Origin: Dimorphilus gyrociliatus
Lineage: Eukaryota; Annelida; Polychaeta; Dinophilidae
Length of the DNA stretch: 64,000 bases
Direction: 5' to 3'
NCBI GenBank assembly: GCA_904063045.1
Contig: CAJFCJ010000005.1
Location: 961,167 to 1,025,166, forward strand
The position numbers and the translations under genes were made by a program. Shown here one piece after another: positions 13,184-24,759 of this stretch (position 1 is the stretch's first letter; each line of letters starts with the position of its first letter). Under the pieces are notes generated by a model. The model saw only the letters and a list, made by a program, of their open reading frames with translations, searched no databases and was not told where the DNA came from.

Positions 13184-14353
13184 TGTCTTGGCAAAATTCG
13201 ACAATTTCACTGAATTATTGCCATATACCTGCACATGCTTATATTGATATGCAATATTATCCAAATGATATACTTTTCCTTCGATTCACTTGCAACTCTC
13301 ACAATGAAAAATGATATGAAAAATATATTAATATAGTTACGTATACAAAAGTTTAATATCCTTGTTTCCTGTAAAACTATAATTTCATGTCATTTGGATA
13401 ATTAGATAAAAACTGGTAGAATATCTTATTAATACAATATCAAGTGCAATTAAGAGAAAATTTTTAATCTCTTTAATCCGGTTAGTTTGTTTCTCAAAAC
13501 AGTCAGAAAGCTTAATAAAGCTTAATATCAATGAGCAAAATGATAAAATCCAACATGACATGTGGTGCCATCTCCATTTTTCATGGATGAAAGAAATGAA
13601 ACAAAAGAATAGAAAGATAGCTGTGAAATTAACATCTGAACGTTAATAATCTTATCAATATACAATGTAATTAAATTAAAACTTGAATCTCAAACCTCAA
13701 AAGTATTACAATCATGAAGATTCCAACTTAATTAACTAGTTTCATGAAAGTTTAGAGTATGTTTGACAAACTTATTAAGGCAATTGCTAAAATTGTTAAT
13801 ATAAGAGCTTTAAAATATTAAATATTATTTATTATGAACTGTATTAAGATGATTGAATTCAGAATAGTTATCATTTACATTAAAGTCCTTATTTATTGAA
13901 ATAAATAAGCTAATTTTATATAGGAATTCCCTGTTAATTCTTTGTTGGAATAAAATACAAGTTTTTTGTCTTTTTTATATTAAATGAACTCTTTTGAATC
14001 AAGTTTCTCACGCGCAGTTGATAGGTGAGACAGCAAATCGTGATTTTTGTTTTTTTTTCTTTTCTTTCGTTTTTAACTGTTCAAAAGTTATGGAAGAAGA
14101 GAATTCATTTCAAGAGTAATTTTCTCTATAAAAGACTATGTAATTAACATAGAAAACAGCTTTTACTAGTATCGAGTATCCGCAATCTTTGAACGAGGTG
14201 AAAAAATCTTTTCTTTTTCAATATTTGATCATGAATCCAGTCTAAACTAACTTTCGTGTCAATTAAATAGAACACATCATATACTGATAGTTTAAAAGAG
14301 ATGAAAAAATTGAAATAGAATTGAGTTTCCAATAATTCTCTCTCAAGTATTCA
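13184..14353. other. Intergenic stretch between CUB genes
   Basis: AT-rich sequence without a credible exon. It would hold the 3' end of the 5-CUB transcript; no strong AATAAA directly after the stop was singled out. Confidence 0.5.
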
Positions 14354-14380
14354 ATATAAAGCAATAATCTAAAGTGTTCA
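14354..14380 (+). promoter_or_regulatory. Probable core promoter of the 2-CUB gene
   Basis: ATATAAA at 14354-14360 is followed about 25 bases later by GTTCAAGTG, which resembles the start region of the 1-CUB gene (TTCAAGTC at 18974). The ATG is 90 bases further on. Confidence 0.4.
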
Positions 14381-14469
14381 AGTGAGAAAATCTATTTCAT
14401 TTTCAAGGATATACTCGGAAAAAGAAAAGATGAATGGCCTAGCTACTGTTATATATATTTAGCGGGAAA

Positions 14470-16089
14470 ATGAACGGCTTTGGTGGAGTTCTCCCTCTTC
14501 CATTCGATACAATATGGATTCTATTCTTGTGCTCTTATTCGGCGGCTTTGGTTTGTAGTTTTCTTGTATTTTTTTTAAAGATAACCTCTCGTAAAACTTT
14601 AATCCTTTAGGCAATAAAGCATAATAGCAATTCAGGAAAAAGTGTACAATTTAGCAAATTCAACTCAATTCAAGATATTTCAGGTTTACCTTTTATTTTA
14701 AATTTTACGAATAATTTCAATTCATTACGTCATTAGGTGGAAAAGATATCTCCAGTTCAGGTATGAATTTAGTCCCATTATTAAAATTTATCTCAAAGTC
14801 TTCTCTCCTCGTTCGAATCAATTAACTGTAAAAGAAACTATCGAATGCATTCATCAGTGGACGATTAATCAGAAATCTAATTGCGCCAATCCTCACTATG
14901 TCATTTATTCAAAGAATTTCCCAAATAACTATCCAAACAATATGATTTGTCATATTATTTTTAATATTGATGCAACATCAAACGCGGTTTGTCACTCAAA
15001 AATTTCAAACTAACCACAATTGTTCCACTTTAAAATGTACTTTTGAATAGAGAATAGAGCTGAGATTCGAGGAATTTGACGTTGAATTCGAAAGAAGTTG
15101 CTCCTATGACCGTCTAATTTTCACTGATGACTACAATTCAACCGCATTTTGCGGATACGGTTTACCTTTGAGTATGTGCAATTTTAAATTTGATTGTATT
15201 AGATTTCATTGACTAACTAACAATGTATTTATTCTTTTTATCTTTGGAACAGAATCATCCGACAATCGACAATCAAACTTATTCTCGTTTCAGGCAACAC
15301 AGCCAACTATTAATAGAACGTATATAGTCTCTCCCCAAGGATCCTTGACTATTCAATTCATAACCGATATTGCGTATATGGAAAGAGGATTTATACTGCA
15401 TGCAGATGTTAAATGTTCCAAATCTCAGATTGAAAGTAAGACGAATCCAGAAGTTCAAAGCAGTAAATTTCGCTTAGAAGCAAGAATTTATGAAGCTTAA
15501 CCTTTTGTAGATTCTCTTATGAATGAAAAATTGTTCTGCGCAAATAAGATTAAGAAGATAATTCGTGCGGATTGTAGCGGTAAAAACTATATACTATCAT
15601 CAGGATACCCCTACAGTAATCATGAACATTGTTCTATTACATTTAAACCATTCAAAGGGAGAAGAGCAGTAAACGATATTACTTATTTCATAAAAGTTAT
15701 TGTCCTTAAATATATCTCTCTTCCCCCAAAGGTATTTTCTGTCACTATTATATACTTTGAATTGGAAGAGGGTGCTTATTGTAAACGCGATAAACTTGAA
15801 ATTCTTGATGGGAATGAAAGAAACATTCTATGTGGATTTATATCAAAATGTCGGAACTTATTTAATATTCTTTTATAGTTTTTATTATACGTATTCACGC
15901 TTTTCAATAGATGGTCGAAAAGGAGTGAAATTTTTTGGAAATGTAACAAATCTCTATCTTAAAAAACCATATACTACATCAACTGGTAAAGACTTAATAT
16001 TCAAGTTCCGGTCGGACAACTCGCAATTCCATAGAGGATTTAGATTTCACGTGAAAATGCTATGTTCATCCGACGCAGACAATAGATAG
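14470..16089 (+). CDS. Secreted protein with two CUB domains
   Basis: Nine exons: 14470-14550, 14611-14683, 14737-14760, 14835-14986, 15051-15171, 15253-15435, 15511-15668, 15732-15849, 15911-16089; 1089 nt, 362 residues. The first exon gives a hydrophobic signal segment (residues about 10-27). Two CUB modules follow; both keep four cysteines and the C-x-x-D-R/K-L...F/L-C-G core. The start of module 1 (C, then TINQ, then NC-NP, then YP) is plainly homologous to the single CUB of the gene at 19094, which settles the otherwise weak acceptor at 14835. A 24-nt microexon (14737-14760) lies in the linker. The intron 15669-15731 is 63 nt and open in frame, so retention would add 21 residues. Function is unknown beyond a likely extracellular binding role. 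Confidence 0.82.
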
Positions 16090-16364
16090 ATCATCCATAA
16101 GAAACTCTATACAGACAATTATCTATCTATTTTAATTAACGTCAACTATTCATGTAATACTGTAATGGGAACGAAAGAGATACACCTATAATACGATTAA
16201 ACATATCCTTATCTCTTCAATAAGACACTAGATATGATATTAATTTTATTGAATTGAAAAAAAAAAGGTCTAAACACGATTAACAATGCAGCTTCAAACA
16301 ATGCGCTAATTAAAGCATCTATCTACTTTAACTCTAATCCTTTGATAATAACAAAAATAACAAA

Positions 16365-16483
16365 AGAATACGGCACCCAGTGTTCCCAGGCGGTCTCCCA
16401 TCCAAGTACTGACTGGGCCGTACGTCATTTAACTTCGGTGATCGGACGAGAACCGGTGCTTGTAACGTCGTATGGCCGTATAC
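16365..16483 (-). rRNA. 5S ribosomal RNA
   Basis: The minus strand reads as a metazoan 5S rRNA of about 119 nt: 5' TACGGCCATACG, the box region CCGATCACCGAAGTTAA, the near-universal AGTACTTGGATGGGAGACCG (internal control region C) and the 3' end GGGTGCCGTA. Helix I is perfect (TACGGC/GCCGTA). Parts that differ from textbook 5S still pair: ACGTTA with TGACGT in helix II and CCCAGT with ACTGGG in the helix IV/V arm. This indicates a functional copy. It is transcribed by RNA polymerase III from internal elements; a T-rich stretch follows its 3' end. Only one copy is seen, with no tandem array. Confidence 0.93.
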
Positions 16484-16665
16484 AATAGAATGTAGAAAAT
16501 ACTGTGTACTTAAAGCTATTAAAGCAATTGATAAAAGATGAAAGCCGTGTCTAAATGTCTACGCTTTAAAAGAAGAGAATGGTCCTTTTACAAGATGATT
16601 TTAATAAATTTTCCTTTTAGATTTCCAAAATCGATTTTAAACGTACGTTGTTGTGTTCGACTGTT

Positions 16666-16701
<36 letters not shown>

Positions 16702-18948
16702 GCTATCTATCTCCTCAATATCTCTTGCGAAGAGACTCCAAACTTAAACTAGACAATACACGATGATAATCAGCATTAGTTGGTAAACTGAGGAGATCAT
16801 TATTTTTTATTAAAATCTATAATTAAAGATGTTATTAAATCGATATTTTCTAGTTAAAGAAAAAATAACAAAAAACAACCAAAATCGCATAAGCTATTCA
16901 TTCTTTTCTATGGGGAAATCTTGCTAAGCGGCTATAATGAAAATGCTACGGTTAGATTGAGATTTATTCAAATACACCTACTTGCGCTCCTACTCATTCG
17001 TTTCACTGCTAATCCTATTGGATGGAAAAAGCTATACTTACAAAGTGTAATATTCTCTCCCTGTTAGTCATATTATAAACCCCGATTAGCTGGCTCCTTT
17101 TTGATTGATTATATGACGTACGTAGATGATAGTAATCAGTATATTTATCTAAAGAAGAGGGAGAAAAGGCTTTAAATAGTTTTACTCTTAAAGATAATCT
17201 TTGAGTGTCTATTTTCTATAATTCGGATCCATAAGTAATCTATTATTTATGTGCTGAATTGTTTTTGATGTTAAGGTTGCAATGTTGAAAAAGTGTTGAA
17301 AACCTTCGACTATTATATAACATTAATAATTTAAATAATATGATATCAGAGAGTGAATACAATTACATAAAAGATTAGGTTGAACAGGAGCTTAGAGTCG
17401 AAATTCTCTAAGAGGTTTAGTGTCACATTTCAAGCAAACAATTCTCCCGTCCGATGAGTAAAGTTTTAGGGATTATTGTCCCTAATAAAAAGATCATAAT
17501 CAAAATATAGCCCTAAAATAGTGTGATTCTTTTTTCCCATGAAAAATATGCTAACCTTTGCAAAACCTGGAAAGTCTATTTTTAAACTGATTGCTAACCC
17601 TAAAGATCGTAGCTATAGTTAAATGGAAAGAATTAAGGCTTACAAAGTATTTGTTAGGGTCTGAAAGAAGAGGTATTTTTGAATAGATATCTTTCGTATT
17701 TAGGGTCTATTTGTATTTTGTATACAAAGTTTCTATTTATAAAAAAAAGAAAGTTGTGCATTTTTATGATTTATCAACTTTATTTTTGAAGTAATGAATC
17801 ATTTGTTTGCAAATTATTTAATGCTAAAAATTTAAAATTCAAGTAGAAATTGTAGTAAAAGTTCCGATTGAAAATGATGTAGTATTTAACGATTGAAAGA
17901 ACTTTTTTAAAATTAGCAATGTTATTTTTATACTAATTATAGAGAATAATACATAATGAATCATTATGTTAAAATTAAAAGTAACAATTTAGGATGAAGA
18001 TGGTTTGATCCTAATGGATGCTGAACGTGAAATTTCTATCATTTCAGAACAAATACTTTTCATTTATTTTGCATGATAAAACTTGAATATGCAGCAATCA
18101 TCTTCCTCTTATAATACTATATATATACATTATCCATTTTGTCTCGTATTTTAGCGGTTAACTATGAAAAGAACATAACTAGATCATTATCTCTATTTGT
18201 TGTATGCAATTAGTTTTTTGCAGATATTTTAAAATTTCTGCGAGTTTTTTTTCCCTTATAATGAGATAGATTATGTCTATATTTTCCATTTGCAAGGTTT
18301 ATATATGTTATTTTTGCAGCGTAAGAACAGAAAAAGAGTTTCGTCGTAGATTAACAAATATGGCGCTGAAACATTGCCCATAAATGAGAATGGCGTATTG
18401 TAATGTACTTTCACCTCTGGTCTGGTGTGCCGTCGTCAATCTCTAGTCATTAATTTATTAATTGAAATGAATGAGTGATTGTGGGAATGCTATTAATTGC
18501 TAATAGCTGATTGAAAAGAAATTATTCATTATTCTCCCCAACTTCAAAATGTCCAAAATTGATTGGTATTTGATAGCTAAATAGAACGTCAAAATAAAAG
18601 ATGTCCCAGCGGGAAGACTCATTTAATATTTCTAAAGAATAAAGCTTGCCGACTCAGCAGAAATTTGTTACTTTATCTGACCTAGTGAGTAATAGGGTCA
18701 AATTCTGTTTAGCATAATCGAGTTTCACAATACAATGCGTCATATATCAAATAAAATTGATGATTACGTAAGTCGACTCTTACTGAACTGTTGCATTAAA
18801 TTCTCCTTTTGAAAAACTCTCAACGAAATTCTATGGTCGTCGTTTCAATACAATAGGATCTTAGGAGGAGAACAATTACCGTTACACTGAAAGTAGCTAT
18901 TTATACGCTTCAAGAGTTGAAGCAATTACACCTGAAAATGCTAAGAAC
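16484..18948. other. Gene-free stretch between 5S rRNA and the 1-CUB gene
   Basis: AT-rich sequence with a CT microsatellite; no exon, tRNA or spliced-leader-like RNA was recognised on either strand. The open frame at 16538 runs through the CT repeat and is not credible. Confidence 0.5.
16667..16698. repeat. (CT)16 microsatellite
   Basis: Pure CT dinucleotide repeat. Confidence 0.95.
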
Positions 18949-18978
18949 TATATAAAGGGACAGGCGGAGAGAATTCAA
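18949..18978 (+). promoter_or_regulatory. TATA box and initiator of the 1-CUB gene
   Basis: TATATAAAGGG at 18949 is a strong TATA box, with TTCAAGTC starting at 18974 at the expected distance. It is followed by a leader of about 115 bases to the ATG at 19094. Confidence 0.6.
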
Positions 18979-19093
18979 GTCTTATGCGTCAGTATAACAG
19001 GTTGAGCACTATCCTCAACTCATTTTGTTGTTCAAAGACTTTTTTTTGACTTTTTGAAAACTTTTACAGTCATCTCTACTTAATCAAAACAAT

Positions 19094-20386
19094 ATGAAAG
19101 TTATTCTATTGCTCCCTGCAATTCTTGCAGTTCTTAGGGTCAGAAGAGCTTTAAATTTATCTCTTTTTTCTTATTTTTTTGTTTTTTTTTATATATGCAA
19201 CTATCATCTCTTTCTTTTCAATTTTCTGCAGGCTGAAACAATTCCAGAATGTGTTAAGACAGAATCGATTGAACAGTGTGTTGAAAATCGATTGGTTTGG
19301 TTTGAAATGAGCATTAGATCTAATTTAACGAAGATTGAAAGTCGTTTAAGTAAGTACAACAAAATAAAATATAGCTAAATCAATATGATCAATTGTTATT
19401 TTTTTGCGAAGGTGAATTAGAAAATAAATACAATGATGAAAGTAACATGGAAAATGGATTGGGGGATGAAATCAGACAAACTACTTTAAAACCTGAGAAC
19501 TATAAAGTGAAAACAAGTACAAAGAAACTTCACACAACTAAAATGACAGAAAAGCCTACCGAAAAAAAAGAAGAGCACACTCAGCCAATGACAACAAAAA
19601 CAATTGCTGATAAAATAACAACAAAGGTAGATGAAATGAAGACAACAATGAGAGAAACACCTGAAATAGATATGACTACAGTAACCCCATCAACAGTAAT
19701 GACAAAATCATCAACACCTGTAAAAGTGCCCTTAACCCGTAAATATATTTATAAAATAGGCATTAAAATTTATAATTAGCCCCTTACAAGAAAAAATGTA
19801 TAATTGAATATCTTTTTTTTTTAAAAAGAAAAACTTATGTGTGATAAAACGCAAACGATAAATCAACTACCAAATTGCAATAACCCCAAGTATATTATCA
19901 CCTCTCTCAACTATCCTCAGAGCTATCCATTTAATTATCAATGCAAAATTATTCTGGATGAAATAGATAATTCGGTAAGAAACTTGTAAAAATAATACCG
20001 TTAATCAGTCATTAAAAAAGAAATGCTTGTTTCAAAGGTAATCCATATCAAATTTCTGGATTTCCATGTTGAACAAGGCCAAAGTTGCCCTTTCGACAAG
20101 CTCACTTTCAAAGAAGGGAGTAATTCAGCTACTCTCTGCGGTAGAGGTTCGTAAAAAATATAAACTGCTAAATTATTTCGTTATCAACACTTTTTTATAA
20201 ACAGGTCATATAATCCCGGACGATAACGAAGTGGACCTATTCCAATCGAATATTGCTATTCCAAAGTTAAATACCACCTACACCATTGACCCGAATGGTC
20301 CAGTAGAAATATCATTCTTATCTGATAATATTGTCAGAGAGAAAGGATTTGTCATGCATCTTGAATTCAAATGCGTCGACAATTAA
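19094..20386 (+). CDS. Secreted protein with a Thr/Lys-rich stalk and one CUB domain
   Basis: Six exons: 19094-19138, 19232-19349, 19412-19738, 19829-19974, 20038-20146, 20205-20386; 927 nt, 308 residues. Residues 1-15 are a compact signal peptide (MKVILLLPAI and on). Exon 2 holds two cysteines and an amphipathic, possibly helical segment. Residues about 55-163 form a Thr/Lys/Glu-rich low-complexity stalk, likely O-glycosylated. The C-terminal CUB (about residues 168-308) keeps its cysteines and the C-P-F-D-K-L...L-C-G core, with introns at the same places and phases as in the two genes upstream. The first donor (GTCAGA) is weak, but any other choice breaks the frame. Two polyadenylation-like signals follow the stop. 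Probably an extracellular binding protein. Confidence 0.82.
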
Positions 20387-20444
20387 GCGAAAGAGGATGT
20401 TTGAATCTACAATTGGAAGATTTTAATTTGTTCCTAATTTTAGT

Positions 20445-20450
20445 AATAAA
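20445..20450 (+). terminator. Polyadenylation signal of the 1-CUB gene
   Basis: AATAAA 59 bases after the stop codon. A second near-signal (AAATAAAA) occurs about 20 bases later. Confidence 0.5.
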
Positions 20451-21664
20451 CTTACTTAAGCAAAAGAAAATAAAAACACTTTGTTTTATATTTCACATTC
20501 GAAGATGATCAAATTAGACGGTAACCTTAACCTTAACCCTAAGGAAGCGGTAAAAGATGATATCGATCATACGTCGCTGATTCTAGGAAAACCATTTTAT
20601 ATGCCTTGGAAAAAAGCTAAAAAAAAAAAACAGATATTCTTTCCAACATTAACAAAAATAGAAATGAAAGCACTTTGATCTAATTTAAGAATTAATATCG
20701 CTTAGGATCTTGTATATCGGTAGAGGTCTATTAACAGGTAACCTTGTGCTGGAATTTTACTAAATATAATCAATAAATTCCATTAAAAACAAAGACAAAA
20801 ATGCAGAATTTGCAGAATTTGTTTATTTATGATTGAAATAACAACATTTCTGTAGTAGGGAGAAATAAGAGTATGAGAAGAGGGGAGATGATATTGATTT
20901 GTCTTAACAATATCCTTTTCGTCCATTCAAAATATTCTCTCTTGATTTACAATTCATTTTTTTCGTCAGTTTCCCTGTCTCTATCATTATATATAAAATT
21001 TTTACTTTTTCGGAAAATGGCCTCATTTCTAGACGAATCTCAACGAATTGAAAAGGAGCAATAAACAATGAAATTGAGGATTTATCATACAACACATTAG
21101 CATTTTGGTTACGTAATCCAATCTTGCATAATTAACCTATCGATTCTAAAATGCCATATTTTCAATAGTCAAATAAAGGTAGATACTGTATATTAGGAAA
21201 GAAAGCAACAAAAAAAAAACAATTAATTAAGTAAGCAGTCATATTGGGACGAGAAAAGAAAAAGTGAGTGGAGTAAAAGAAAGGCAATTGTTATTCTTTG
21301 GACTTAATCCTTATGAATAAATGAGTATTTAGTGGAAGAAAAGATGAATTGGACTAGAAATAAGTAAATGGTTTTAGACATAGTATAAGCCTTAAAACTG
21401 AACTTCTATGTTGAAGAGTGAAGTAATAAAACATCTTTTAAGGGAATTCGTCGATTTTTCTTCTTGTTCTTTGTTACTAATCTTTGTTCCTCCCCCATTT
21501 TTAATATTTGCAACAATATTGCAGTTACTGCAGATCGCTACTATTAATTAATTGTAAAGATAATAAAAAGGATTTTCGATAAGAAATTTAAACATCTTTG
21601 TAAAATTGTGTGCCAAGAAGAATTTTTCAATAATTCTAAATTTCGTTGATAATGTGTATTTACT
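20451..21664. other. Intergenic stretch between convergent genes
   Basis: The two flanking genes converge here. AT-rich, no convincing exon. It includes a short telomere-like string at about 20524-20544 that is too short to be meaningful. Confidence 0.5.
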
Positions 21665-23245
21665 TTATAATATTCGACAAGTTGCGCTAATTTGGCTCTT
21701 TTTATCACACGCTGAGTTAATTTGGTACTTTTCCCCTTGTCTTTTAGGAGTATCTTTTGTAATTGTCTTTAAATCGATAGATTTACGTTTTTTATCCACA
21801 TGATTTTCCATTTGATGGACGCTTTTTAATGAACCTCGTTTTAGACTATTTCCACGAAATCTATTGAAAATTAATTCGGAATCATCGATTTCGTCCAGTT
21901 CGTCTATTACGTCGAGTCTGGAACAGGTATCTATAACGGAACTTCTTCTACGCATTTTTCTCTCAAGTTCCTGAAATTGACTATTCGAACTCAAATCGCT
22001 GTCGGATAGGAAACTCTCAAAGTCATCTCTGTTATCGGAGGCTTGCGTGTCGATTGAGTCGGTTTGTTCAATATTTTTGAATAATGCATAATCTAACGAA
22101 TTATCGGTATAGTCGCTCAATACAGTTCTGATTTGTTCCACCTTTTCAATGAAAACAACAGCGTAGCTAGATTCGAAAGTTGACAAGGTGTTAATATGCC
22201 TGTGGAAGGGATGAGGACAATTTCCTGATTTGGCAGTTTCGTCGTACATTTTTAAAATTCGCAAAAATATCCTGAAGATATCGGAAGAGTTGGAAAGATA
22301 TTTTTTCGCTATTCGAATCTTCATAGCGTTTAGGGAATATTCGGAGAGGACTTGACCGAATTTTTCATTTAGAATATCTATTAGATCAAATGCTAAACTC
22401 ATACCAGTGTTTAATTCCCTTATACCTTTTATGAGATGGTCTTCAATTGCACAGAAGCTAATATTCCATACGTTAAAATTTAATTCACCGTCTTTAGGGC
22501 AATTCTTTGTTAAAGACGTGCAATTTTTAGCTTCTAAGGACCATAGATGATCACCGTTGTCAATCTTATTTTTCACCGAATCGCCTACTGTCAGATAGGC
22601 AGAAAAATTTGGAATTGTCAAATGAGCTGGCCATTTATTCATTTTGATTGCTGGAAATAGGTTCAAGTGCAATATGGTGCTTTCAATTCTACTCAGAGAA
22701 ACAGTAATTGAAAGTAAAATACTTGGAAAGATATTTTCTATTTTTAGATCTTCTATATAAGTCAAATTAAACCTTTTAACATTCTTTATGAGGACTGAAA
22801 GAGCAGCAGTAAGACCTTTAGTAAACCAATCATTAATTTCGACGGCTGTAAGACTATTTGAGGAATTCTTAAGGCAGGGTTTCCAAAATTTCTCTTCAAT
22901 TCTACCTTCATCTTTACTAAGGCTACTTGATAATCTGCATTCCATTATAGACGGATTCAAATTCTTATGTAATACCTTGGCTTCAAAAGCAGCGCAGTGA
23001 ATAGGTTTAGCTAAGAATATTCTCACATCGTAAATTCTACGATTCTCCTCTGTGATATCGAATTTATCAAATCTTAACCATTCAGCCGTTGATTTAATTC
23101 TTAGATATTGTATTGTCGTCTTAATAAAATGTTCAACTAATAAATTAATCCTTTCCCTTTTCTTTCGTTCAATTTCACGTTGTCTTCTCCATTTTTCGAT
23201 TATACGTCTGAGGCATTGACTAATTATCTCGTCCTTATTTTCCAT
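21665..23245 (-). CDS. Mab-21/ITPRIP-like protein, probably without nucleotidyltransferase activity
   Basis: A single uninterrupted 526-codon frame. An N-terminal basic helix (residues 13-35) precedes a region with Mab-21 superfamily landmarks: a hydrophobic strand IYDVRI (71-76), LHLNLFPAI followed by WP (192-206), WNISF (260-264) in a segment usually rich in WR-S-F, a helical part with SEYSLNAMKI (301-310) and CPHPFH (343-348). Known catalytic members (cGAS-like receptors) have a GS motif, E/D-x-D, and a third Asp in the strand before the Pro. Here no GS motif is seen, the first acidic position is Arg or Ile, and the third is Asn (195). The last 120 residues are acidic then basic and probably disordered. 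The family call rests on these motifs only; an ITPRIP-type pseudo-enzyme is equally possible. Confidence 0.5.
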   Translation of the reverse strand: MENKDEIISQCLRRIIEKWRRQREIERKKRERINLLVEHFIKTTIQYLRIKSTAEWLRFDKFDITEENRRIYDVRIFLAKPIHCAAFEAKVLHKNLNPSIMECRLSSSLSKDEGRIEEKFWKPCLKNSSNSLTAVEINDWFTKGLTAALSVLIKNVKRFNLTYIEDLKIENIFPSILLSITVSLSRIESTILHLNLFPAIKMNKWPAHLTIPNFSAYLTVGDSVKNKIDNGDHLWSLEAKNCTSLTKNCPKDGELNFNVWNISFCAIEDHLIKGIRELNTGMSLAFDLIDILNEKFGQVLSEYSLNAMKIRIAKKYLSNSSDIFRIFLRILKMYDETAKSGNCPHPFHRHINTLSTFESSYAVVFIEKVEQIRTVLSDYTDNSLDYALFKNIEQTDSIDTQASDNRDDFESFLSDSDLSSNSQFQELERKMRRRSSVIDTCSRLDVIDELDEIDDSELIFNRFRGNSLKRGSLKSVHQMENHVDKKRKSIDLKTITKDTPKRQGEKYQINSACDKKSQISATCRIL

Positions 23246-24759
23246 AGCGGGCTCAATTTAATTTTACTTTATAACTATTAATTTAATAATATCTTGTATA
23301 GCTAAACTTTTGATTGGAGTAAAATATCAGTTTAATAAAGCTTCGAGTTACTTAAACAACATGCTAGGCTTAAACGAATATTGAATATTTTTCGGAAACA
23401 TAACGTTCTCCAAGTATTATAGAACCAATGAACAGTTATTATAATGTATATATACTGTATAAGATACTAATATCTACAATATACTGGTTTTTTTTCAAAT
23501 TAAGAGTCTTTGTGAGTTTAATTTTCAGGTAACCTGGAAAAAAAAATCAATTTGCTATAGAAATTACGCGATCTCAATATATAAAGTATTTTTTTGCAAC
23601 CACCTTTTATTACTATGGCAACAATATATGAGAATTAGTTGCAGTAATATATATTTTATCTTTTTACTAATAGATTACAAGTAATTAATGAAGAAAAGTG
23701 TTTGGAATTTATTCTCTCACCTCTTTCTAATAATCTATTTAAATAGAAACGGAAGAAATTACAAGGCTTTTAATATCAAGTAACCAGCCAGGGTACTAAA
23801 TTTTGGACAATCTTTTATATCTCTTTTCCATTATTGTCTACTTCTTTTTCGTTCATTTGAGTATATCTTTTAGTTCTCTTCCCGTCTCGTTTGAGAATTA
23901 GCTTATAAAAGTATCTTTAATATACGGCTGAAACGAGTACTATATTATTTCTAGCATGAATATATCATACCTCCAGCTAGAGAGGAGAGAGAGAGAGAGA
24001 GAGAAAGAGAGTGGAAAAAGAAGGTAATAACAAAAGTAAACAAACTATCTGCGGAGTAGTCAACCACTTTTTTTTTTTTTTTTTTAATTAATAATGGTCT
24101 GCAGAGAATAAGAAAATCTGTATCGATTGTATTCCCTCAATCAAGTTAGACCACACCCCTTAATTCCGTGCGTTACTGTCTAACCTTTCTACCTATCTCT
24201 CTACTTGGAATTACATCAATTTTTTTTTACATATAAACAGCCTACATATTTACAAAATAATCCTATTTTCTTCTAGATCTTTTCCCCTCCGCTATCATTT
24301 TCCTTTAAACTAATATCAGTTTTTTCCTTTCATGTATAATTTTTTGGTTTTTGCATGCAAAATAATACTCTTTGAACGTTGATAGAAAAGACATCCTACA
24401 TTTTTCATTCTCCTTCTCCTCGTATCTTGCCTCCTCATTTTCTTTGCTTTTGCTAATATTTTTTACCTAACGATAATTCTATTCTATTCTCTCGGAGAAT
24501 AACAATAATCCTAGCTTAATCCATTTCTCAAGTTAAAATACGAGATTGAAGAATAAATGCATATTTTATATATATCTATATATTGTATATAAATAGTATT
24601 TACTATACGTTACGTCAGTTTAGCTATTATGTTAAATTACCTGTTGAGAGTACTTTTCGAGTTTATGCCAAATGCATCGCACACATCTCCAACCAATTAT
24701 GTTTTGTTTTTGCGCTAGTATTCTAAATTCTATTCCGACTGTATGGACATCGTATAGTT
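23246..24759. other. Intergenic stretch, divergent gene starts
   Basis: Lies between the start of the minus-strand Mab-21-like gene and the plus-strand CULT gene. It holds a GA microsatellite (about 23980-24011), a T18 run (24068-24085) and TACTGTATA-type motifs near 23455. No exon was recognised. Confidence 0.5.
23980..24011. repeat. (GA)n microsatellite
   Basis: About 14 GA units with one interruption. Confidence 0.9.

Noticed and set aside
15700-16089. Use of the ATG at 15700 as an independent gene
   Set aside because: The frame reads through an intron and ends in the last exon of the 2-CUB gene; splicing explains it better.
20523-20545. Telomere-like CCTTAACCTTAACCCTAAG
   Set aside because: Only about three imperfect units; too short to call an interstitial telomere.
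22788-23000. Plus-strand open frame over the Mab-21-like gene
   Set aside because: Antisense of a long well-formed coding frame.
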